NCBI GenBank assembly: GCA_003155335.1
Contig: PMCG01000100.1
Coordinates: forward strand, 1-5,724
Direction: 5' to 3'
Length of the DNA stretch: 5,724 nucleotides
Origin: Acidobacteriota bacterium
GTDB lineage: Bacteria > Acidobacteriota > Vicinamibacteria > Fen-336
Shown: one piece after another, positions 1 through 3,992 of the stretch
Layout of the letters: every line of letters starts with the position of its first letter
Numbering within the stretch: position 1 is the stretch's first letter
Program-made: the position numbers and the translations under genes
The notes under the pieces: model-generated
What the model saw: only the letters and a program-made list of their open reading frames with translations
What the model was told of the DNA's origin: nothing
Database searches by the model: none

Positions 1-189
1 ACATTGCTCCCGCTACTCCTCTTCCCGTTGGTCGTGCCGGTCTTGCTCGCGGCCGTGAAGGCGACATCGCTCCTGATCCTCGGCGACCCGATGGGCCAGG
101 TCCGTTCGTGGGTCGCGCTGCTGCTGATCTTCGACCTGGTGCATTGGACGCTCGGCGGCCTGCTCTTCGACCGCGTCGTCGAGGACTGA
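1..189 (+). CDS. ccmB: Heme exporter protein CcmB, C-terminal end (5' truncated by window)
   Basis: This is the last 62 codons of the membrane subunit of the CcmAB ABC transporter, which acts in system I cytochrome c maturation and uses ATP hydrolysis by CcmA to release holo-CcmE from CcmC/CcmD. The frame is open from base 1 and stops at TGA 187-189; the true start lies upstream, since the family is about 220 residues. Two hydrophobic helices are visible. The first is a Leu/Pro/Val-rich one starting LLPLLLFPLVVPVLLAAVKA, the usual penultimate CcmB helix. The second begins SWVALLLIFDLVHW and leads to the GGLLFDRVVED end, a tail seen in CcmB of Acidobacteriota and Deltaproteobacteria-like lineages. 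The ccmCDEF genes at 2642 onward support the call. Oddly, ccmC does not follow directly: a minus-strand block converges on this gene, leaving only 10 bp between the two stop codons. Confidence 0.88.
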   Translation, partial: TLLPLLLFPLVVPVLLAAVKATSLLILGDPMGQVRSWVALLLIFDLVHWTLGGLLFDRVVED

Positions 190-199
190 GCCCCGCAGC

Positions 200-1474
200 C
201 TAGCGCCGCGTCTCGAGTCGCGTCGGTGGCGGAAGTACGATGGTGCTCGGCGACCGTGGCGTCCGCGCGACCGCGTCCAATTGAAGCGCGAGCGTCGCCG
301 AGCCGTCTGGATGCAGCGTGTACGCCAGAGGTTTGCCTGTGAGTGGATCGGGACGCTGGAGCTCCAGAGGCAGCGTCCCTGGGTACGTACCCGCCGCGCC
401 GAGCGCGCGCAGCGCGAGGGCAGTCCTCACGAGATGTCGCCGCCCCAGCGTGTCGCGAGCCGCATCGCGCATCCGCGAGACGTGTGGGCCCATCATCTCA
501 GCAAGACGGACATGCGGCAGATAGCTCGCGTGCGCCGGCCGTTCATCGCCAGGCGCTCCTCCGCTCGTTGCCAGAGCGTCGAGCACGGATGCCAGCGCCG
601 CAACCGAATCAAGGAGCTCGGCGCGCACGAGATCGCTGGACAGCACCGCGATGAACTCCAAGAGACGGTCATCGTTCGATCCCCACCGCCTGGATGCGCC
701 CGGCCAGTCAGCGAACGCCTTCGAGGTCGCTAGGCCGGAGTGCGCGAACGCTCGCCGGACCTGTACGCTGAGGTCATTGGCCGGCAGCGCCTCGCGCCCC
801 GCCCTCACGAGTTCAGCCTCATTCACTGCGCCATTCGGTCGGGCCGCGACTTCGGCGAGCACCCGCAGCAGCGGATACTCACAAGCGAATCCCATCAACA
901 GTGTGGTCGTGATTGGCTCATCCTCCAGCGACACAGAGAGCCGCGCGAGAGTCCGGAACGCGGTGACGGCCGCGCTCCCGTCGCCGCGTTGAACAGCCAT
1001 TCGCGCTTCCACGGCCAGTAGATGGCCGGCCGTGCGGAGCGTCACCCAGCGCGGGATCGCCGCCGAGGTCCCCTCACTGTACCGAATGCAATAGCTTGTC
1101 TGCGGAGCCGACGCAGCCCGGTGCATGAGATCCAACGCGCAGCGGTTGTCATCAAGGGCACGGCGCAGGCTCTCGCGCTCCTCGTCGCTCCAGTCCGGCT
1201 CGGTGCGACTGGCAGCGACGCCCACCAGAGTCCTCGTCTTGTCGTCGAGGAAGACGACTTGAGCTCCGGCCTGAAGCCACTCGGCCGCGTTCTCGCTCCG
1301 CGGCGGATCGCGTCGTTCGAAAGACGCAAGGTCCAGCGTACCGAACGTCTTCAGAAACGCAGCTTCGGCTCGCCGCAGCCGCACGCGGCTGTAGAGGAGG
1401 AACGCGAGATAGAGCACCAACCCGCCCGCGAGCACGATGACCAGTCCGCGACGGAGCGTTCGCCACCTCAGCAT
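200..1474 (-). CDS. Membrane-anchored protein of unknown function with pseudopilin-like C-terminal motif
   Basis: I do not recognise a named family. The 424-residue product has a basic N-terminus (MLRWRTLRRG) followed by a single hydrophobic segment at about residues 11-28, which predicts a membrane anchor with the rest outside the cytoplasm. Residues 35-350 are mostly helical, Ala/Leu/Arg-rich, and hold only two cysteines close enough to interact (C112, C129). The end (about 351-397) reads as a helix, then TYPGTLPLEL, then DPLTGKPLAY and a short strand-rich stretch. This resembles the YP...L...DP.g.P..Y pattern of GspG-like pseudopilins and of many uncharacterised membrane proteins in Acidobacteriota and Planctomycetota; that is a resemblance only. 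Start ATG 1474 has a G-rich Shine-Dalgarno (GGGGGGAG, 1485-1478) 3 nt upstream. It lies 22 bp after the coupled sigma/membrane-protein pair, so it is probably the last gene of that operon. Function unknown: possible sensor or effector of the sigma unit. Confidence 0.75.
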   Translation of the reverse strand: MLRWRTLRRGLVIVLAGGLVLYLAFLLYSRVRLRRAEAAFLKTFGTLDLASFERRDPPRSENAAEWLQAGAQVVFLDDKTRTLVGVAASRTEPDWSDEERESLRRALDDNRCALDLMHRAASAPQTSYCIRYSEGTSAAIPRWVTLRTAGHLLAVEARMAVQRGDGSAAVTAFRTLARLSVSLEDEPITTTLLMGFACEYPLLRVLAEVAARPNGAVNEAELVRAGREALPANDLSVQVRRAFAHSGLATSKAFADWPGASRRWGSNDDRLLEFIAVLSSDLVRAELLDSVAALASVLDALATSGGAPGDERPAHASYLPHVRLAEMMGPHVSRMRDAARDTLGRRHLVRTALALRALGAAGTYPGTLPLELQRPDPLTGKPLAYTLHPDGSATLALQLDAVARTPRSPSTIVLPPPTRLETRR

Positions 1475-1477
1475 TGT

Positions 1478-1485
1478 CTCCCCCC
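1478..1485 (-). promoter_or_regulatory. Ribosome binding site of the 424-residue membrane protein
   Basis: On the minus strand this reads GGGGGGAG, 3 nt before ATG 1474. The spacing is short but the purine run is clear, and it supports 1474 as the start. It lies within the 22-bp gap after the stop of the preceding gene, which fits a polycistronic message with independent ribosome entry. Confidence 0.5.
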
Positions 1486-1496
1486 AGCCAGCCCTC

Positions 1497-1874
1497 TCAC
1501 CGCGAGAGCCAATCCTCGCGATCTAGCACTCCCCAAGCGACGGCGGCGCGCTCCTGCGACCAGAGGGGACCCACAGCGCCGATCACCCCGTCGTCTGCCC
1601 GCAGCGCCGCGATCGTCGCTCCATCGCCGCGCGCGCGGTCCTGGTCTAGCGCGGGCGAGAGCGATCGGCCCACCCAAATGTAGGCCACGAGGAGGAAGGC
1701 GACGGTGCCGGCCCAGACGCGCCACAGCCAACGTGATTCCCACAACACGTCGACCCAACTCACGCGTGGCGCGGGCTCAGCAGCCGCGCGTCTCGCGGCA
1801 GCCAGAGCGCGCTCGCGCAGACCGTCAGGCGCTAGCGGAGCGCGGAAACCCAACAACGGGTCGTGAGCACTCAT
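1497..1874 (-). CDS. Small single-pass membrane protein, candidate anti-sigma factor
   Basis: This 125-residue protein has no family I can name. The first 49 residues are charged and helical (DGLRERALAAARRAAAEPAP) and end in a Trp/Arg-rich segment. One hydrophobic helix covers about residues 50-68 (WAGTVAFLLVAYIWVG). A tail of about 57 residues with DQDRARGDG and a Trp-containing end follows. Arginines before the helix suggest N-terminus in, C-terminus out, the layout of many anti-sigma factors. The start is ATG 1874, whose ATGA overlaps the sigma-factor stop (1873-1871); GGGAG at 1886-1882 lies 7 nt upstream. A TTG at 1892 is in frame but less likely. Position and coupling right after an ECF sigma gene make an anti-sigma or sigma-modulating role plausible, but the HxxxCxxC zinc motif of the ZAS class is absent and there is no cysteine at all. 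The role is inferred from context. Confidence 0.72.
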   Translation of the reverse strand: MSAHDPLLGFRAPLAPDGLRERALAAARRAAAEPAPRVSWVDVLWESRWLWRVWAGTVAFLLVAYIWVGRSLSPALDQDRARGDGATIAALRADDGVIGAVGPLWSQERAAVAWGVLDREDWLSR

Positions 1875-2479
1875 CGTTCCACTCCCATCCAATCTCGCAG
1901 ACGACGCAGGGCCAGGCGATAGCGGCTCGCTGCCGTGAACGTGGGCACGCCCATGACGCGCGCTGCGTCTGCGAATGTCAGCTCTGCGAAATGGCGCAGA
2001 AACACAGCCTCGCGCAGTTTCGGTGCGAGCCGCGCGACGAGGCTCGAGACGCGATTCTCATCGAGTCGCGCAGCGGGGTCACCCGCCGGCCCGACGAGCG
2101 CCGCGGGATCATCGAGAGCCACATCCCTGCGCCGTCGTCGAGCGTCCAGAGCCGCGCGACGCACCATCGCCAGCAGATACGCTCGCGGGCAGCGCGCCGA
2201 GGCGACGCGGCCTGCCGTGCGGACGAGGCGCACGAACACCTCCTGGACCGCATCCTCCGCATCCGCACGGGAACCGGTGCTCCAAAGTGCAAGGCCGTAG
2301 AAGTCATCGGCGCAGAGACGCCAGATCTCATCAAGTGCGTCGAGATTGCCCGCGGCCACGTTGCGCAGCGCACAAAGGAGCCGCTCGTCGCTGACCGCCT
2401 GGGCCTCACTCACAGGGAACTCGACCACCTTTGCCTCGGTCATGGCCATCGCTGTCACTTCTGCCCCGTCCTTGTCCAT
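1871..2479 (-). CDS. ECF-family RNA polymerase sigma-70 factor
   Basis: A 202-residue alternative sigma factor that would direct core RNA polymerase to a specific promoter set. Region 2 spans about residues 35-117. It contains DAEDAVQEVFVRL (73-85), the region 2.2 core-binding helix, and the region 2.4-like PRAYLLAMVRRAALDARRRRR, which would contact the -10 element. A short Asp/Pro/Ala linker (118-142) leads to region 4 at about 145-197, with LAPKLREAVFLRHF, then LTFADAARVMGV and the recognition-helix stretch TAASRYRLALRRLR. The TAASRYR form replaces the commoner GTVKSR. Regions 1 and 3 are missing, as in ECF factors. The start is uncertain: ATG 2479 gives a longer Asp/Glu-containing N-terminus without a good Shine-Dalgarno, while in-frame ATGs at 2449 and 2443 would still keep all of region 2. 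It heads an operon with the overlapping small membrane protein and the 424-residue protein, and is divergent from ccmC. Confidence 0.93.
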   Translation of the reverse strand: MDKDGAEVTAMAMTEAKVVEFPVSEAQAVSDERLLCALRNVAAGNLDALDEIWRLCADDFYGLALWSTGSRADAEDAVQEVFVRLVRTAGRVASARCPRAYLLAMVRRAALDARRRRRDVALDDPAALVGPAGDPAARLDENRVSSLVARLAPKLREAVFLRHFAELTFADAARVMGVPTFTAASRYRLALRRLRDWMGVER

Positions 2480-2559
2480 AGACGGTCGCCGAGCGTCATC
2501 TTGTCACCTGGGCGGGCTGAGCCTCAACGCTCGGGGTGCTCGCCCGTTCATCCGGCGCG

Positions 2560-2588
2560 TTGGCGCGGCGCGTATGAACCGATAGACT
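2560..2588 (+). promoter_or_regulatory. Candidate sigma-70 promoter for ccmCDEF
   Basis: A -35-like TTGGCG (2560-2565, 4 of 6 to consensus) and a -10-like TAGACT (2583-2588, 4 of 6) are separated by 17 bp. Transcription would start near 2595, about 47 nt before the ccmC start. A promoter is expected here because ccmC is separated from ccmB by three genes on the opposite strand. Matches of this quality occur by chance, though less often in GC-rich DNA, so confidence is modest. Confidence 0.35.
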
Positions 2589-2595
2589 TAGGTTC
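2576..2595. promoter_or_regulatory. Small dyad over the candidate -10 element (possible operator)
   Basis: GAACC at 2576-2580 is matched by its exact reverse complement GGTTC at 2591-2595, with a 10-bp spacer; one further symmetric pair (A2582/T2589) lies inside. The dyad brackets the candidate -10 box of the ccmC promoter and lies between two divergent units, a position suited to a repressor. A 5-bp arm is short, and no regulator is identified. Confidence 0.2.
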
Positions 2596-2603
2596 GCGGC
2601 AGG

Positions 2604-2626
2604 GACGCGGCTGTTCTGGCCGCGTC
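2604..2626 (+). promoter_or_regulatory. Perfect 8-bp inverted repeat in the ccmC leader (hairpin or operator)
   Basis: GACGCGGC (2604-2611) and GCCGCGTC (2619-2626) are exact reverse complements separated by 7 nt (TGTTCTG). As RNA this would be a stable GC-rich stem close to the 5' end of the predicted ccmC transcript, ending 5 nt before the GGAGAG Shine-Dalgarno. No T-run follows, so it is not an ordinary intrinsic terminator. It could be a 5' stabilising hairpin, a translation control element or a DNA operator. Confidence 0.4.
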
Positions 2627-2631
2627 ACGTC

Positions 2632-2637
2632 GGAGAG
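2632..2637 (+). promoter_or_regulatory. Ribosome binding site of ccmC
   Basis: GGAGAG lies 4 nt before ATG 2642 (6 nt counting from GGAG). It fixes the ccmC start and marks a true gene beginning after the 162-bp intergenic region, even though the frame stays open far upstream. Confidence 0.7.
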
Positions 2638-2641
2638 AAAC

Positions 2642-3346
2642 ATGGCCAGCTCGGTGCCCCGAACGCGATGGCCGTATGCGCTGCTTGGCTGCGGCGCAGC
2701 CCTGCTCGCGGCCGGGACGTACGGGGGCCTGTTCTCCGCTCCGCCCGAGCGGTACATGGGCGATGTCTACCGCATCCTCTACATTCACGTGCCCACGGCG
2801 TGGAACGCGATGCTGGTGTTCACCTTTGCCGGCGTTTGCGCGCTCGCGTCGCTGCTCAGCGACGACGCACGCTGGGACGCGCGGCTCGAGGCATCGATGG
2901 AAGTGGGCGTGGTGCTGTCCGTGCTGCTGTGCGCCCAGGGCTCGCTCTGGGCCAAACCCACTTGGGGTGTGTGGTGGGACTGGGACCCACGCCTGACAAC
3001 GACGGCCATCATGGTGATGGCCTTTGCCGGAGTGCTAGCATTGCGCCAGTTCGTGGACGACCCGGTGCGACGCGCCACGTGGTCGGCTGTCGCTGCGGTC
3101 GTGGCCTCGGCGGACGTGCCGATCGTCTACTTCTCGGTCCGCTGGTGGAACTCGCTTCACCAGCAGCCGTCTTCTCCGGGCTCGGTGTCCGTCATCTTCC
3201 ACCGACCGCTCTTGCTGAACTCGGTCGGCATGCTGCTGTTCACTCTCGCGCTCATCGCCCTGCGCACGCGCGTGGCCGCGCTCCGGCTCGAGGCCGAGTT
3301 GGCCCCACCTCCCGCGCTCAGCCCGGCGCTGAGGCAGCCGTCATGA
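2642..3346 (+). CDS. ccmC: Cytochrome c maturation protein CcmC (heme delivery to CcmE)
   Basis: CcmC is a membrane protein of the heme-handling superfamily that presents heme to CcmE on the periplasmic side, working with CcmD and released by CcmAB. The 234-residue product has about six hydrophobic segments, as expected for the family (about 220-250 residues). The WWD motif is WGVWWDWDPRLTT at residues 108-120. The two periplasmic heme-ligand histidines are H49 (in ILYIHVPTAW) and H173 (in RWWNSLHQQPS). Their 124-residue spacing equals that of H60 and H184 in E. coli CcmC as I recall those positions. ATG 2642 is preceded by GGAGAG. The gene ends at TGA 3344-3346, overlapping the ccmD start by four bases. 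The C-terminal tail after the last helix is Ala/Pro-rich. Confidence 0.96.
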   Translation: MASSVPRTRWPYALLGCGAALLAAGTYGGLFSAPPERYMGDVYRILYIHVPTAWNAMLVFTFAGVCALASLLSDDARWDARLEASMEVGVVLSVLLCAQGSLWAKPTWGVWWDWDPRLTTTAIMVMAFAGVLALRQFVDDPVRRATWSAVAAVVASADVPIVYFSVRWWNSLHQQPSSPGSVSVIFHRPLLLNSVGMLLFTLALIALRTRVAALRLEAELAPPPALSPALRQPS

Positions 3347-3486
3347 GCGGCACTATCGTCGGCGGCTGGGAGTTCGTCACGACCGCGTACGTTCTGTCAG
3401 GGCTGGTGTTGGGCGGCTACTGCCTGACGGTGCTCCGGCGCTACCACCGCGCGCAGGTGCGCCGGGCCAAGGAAGACCATCTGTGA
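3343..3486 (+). CDS. ccmD: Heme exporter protein CcmD, small CcmC/CcmE adaptor
   Basis: A 47-residue single-pass membrane protein. In the known system CcmD binds CcmC and CcmE and is needed to release holo-CcmE. The sequence has the family pattern: an aromatic start (WEFVTTAYVLSGLV), one hydrophobic helix at about residues 11-31, then a basic cytoplasmic tail (RRYHRAQVRRAKEDH). Y16 sits in the AY position that is commonly conserved (near Y17 of E. coli CcmD). The start ATG 3343 overlaps the ccmC stop as ATGA, with GAGG at 3331-3334 spaced 8 nt upstream. The stop at 3484-3486 overlaps the ccmE start. Identification rests on size, this pattern and position between ccmC and ccmE. Confidence 0.9.
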   Translation: MSGTIVGGWEFVTTAYVLSGLVLGGYCLTVLRRYHRAQVRRAKEDHL

Positions 3487-3992
3487 GCGGAACACGGGAG
3501 GATTCTGTAGCGCTGGCCGTGTCGCGCCGGCGGCGCAATCGGTGGCTAGCCCTTGGGGCCGTGGCAGTCGCGCTGGCCGCAGTGCTGGCGTTCCTGCTCG
3601 CCGGGCTCGGAGAGAACCTCGTGTACTACTGGGGCCCGACCGAGCTGCGCGCCGCGGGCGATCGCGCCATCGGCGCCACGATCCGTCTCGGCGGGCAGGT
3701 GGTGGCCGGATCCGTGCGCCGCGGTGGCAGTGTCTCGGGCATCGAGTTCGACGTTGCCGATCGCAAGGGCGGCCAGGTGCACGTCAAGGCCTCTGGCGTG
3801 CCACCGCAGATGTTCCGTGAGGGCATCGGTGTCGTGGTCGAGGGCACGATGACGCGCGCCGGTTACTTCGACGGCCAGCGCCTGATGGTGTCGCACGGAA
3901 GCGAATATCGCACTCCACGTGAAGGCGAGAACGTGGACATGCGCCAGCTCATCAAGAGCACGCAGGGGCTCGCAGGCAAGAAAGAGCCATGA
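3483..3992 (+). CDS. ccmE: Periplasmic heme chaperone CcmE
   Basis: CcmE is an inner-membrane-anchored periplasmic protein that covalently binds heme and carries it from CcmC to CcmF. The 169-residue product has a basic cytoplasmic start (SRRRRNR, 14-20), a membrane anchor at about 22-42, then an OB-fold beta-barrel (about 50-140) with IRLGGQVVAGSV and the conserved VPPQMFREGIGVVVEG stretch (106-121). The heme site is SHGSEYRTP: H138 would make the covalent bond and Y142 is the axial ligand, the same HxxxY as H130/Y134 of E. coli CcmE. This is therefore the histidine type, not the CxxxY type. The start is GTG 3483 overlapping the ccmD stop (GTGA), with AAGGAAG at 3469-3475 spaced 7 nt. The tail is charged and flexible. 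Confidence 0.97.
   Translation: MSGTREDSVALAVSRRRRNRWLALGAVAVALAAVLAFLLAGLGENLVYYWGPTELRAAGDRAIGATIRLGGQVVAGSVRRGGSVSGIEFDVADRKGGQVHVKASGVPPQMFREGIGVVVEGTMTRAGYFDGQRLMVSHGSEYRTPREGENVDMRQLIKSTQGLAGKKEP

Noticed and set aside
164..185. Imperfect 8-bp stem (one G-U pair) near the ccmB stop, a possible bidirectional terminator.
   Set aside because: It lies mostly inside coding sequence, has no U-tract on either strand, and stems this short are common in GC-rich DNA.
1872..1892. In-frame TTG at 1892 as the start of the small membrane protein.
   Set aside because: ATG 1874 has GGGAG at 7-nt spacing and the standard ATGA overlap with the sigma stop, which is more convincing than an upstream TTG.
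2498..2527. Minus-strand promoter candidate for the sigma operon: TTGAGG (2527-2522), 18-bp spacer, CAAGAT (2503-2498).
   Set aside because: The -10 matches only 3 of 6 and the spacer is long. An autoregulated ECF promoter would not follow this consensus, so support is too thin to list as a feature.
1022..2641. A long open plus-strand frame running without a stop into ccmC, which would make a 774-residue fusion.
   Set aside because: It lies opposite the sigma, small membrane and 424-residue genes. Its translation is Arg/Pro/Ala-rich with no recognisable domain, typical of a GC-rich shadow frame. CcmC homology begins exactly at ATG 2642, which has its own Shine-Dalgarno.
2668..3342. Plus-strand open frame inside ccmC that continues in frame into ccmD.
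   Set aside because: The part before 3343 is Arg-rich shadow sequence in a different frame from CcmC. Only the last 47 codons are a real gene, ccmD.
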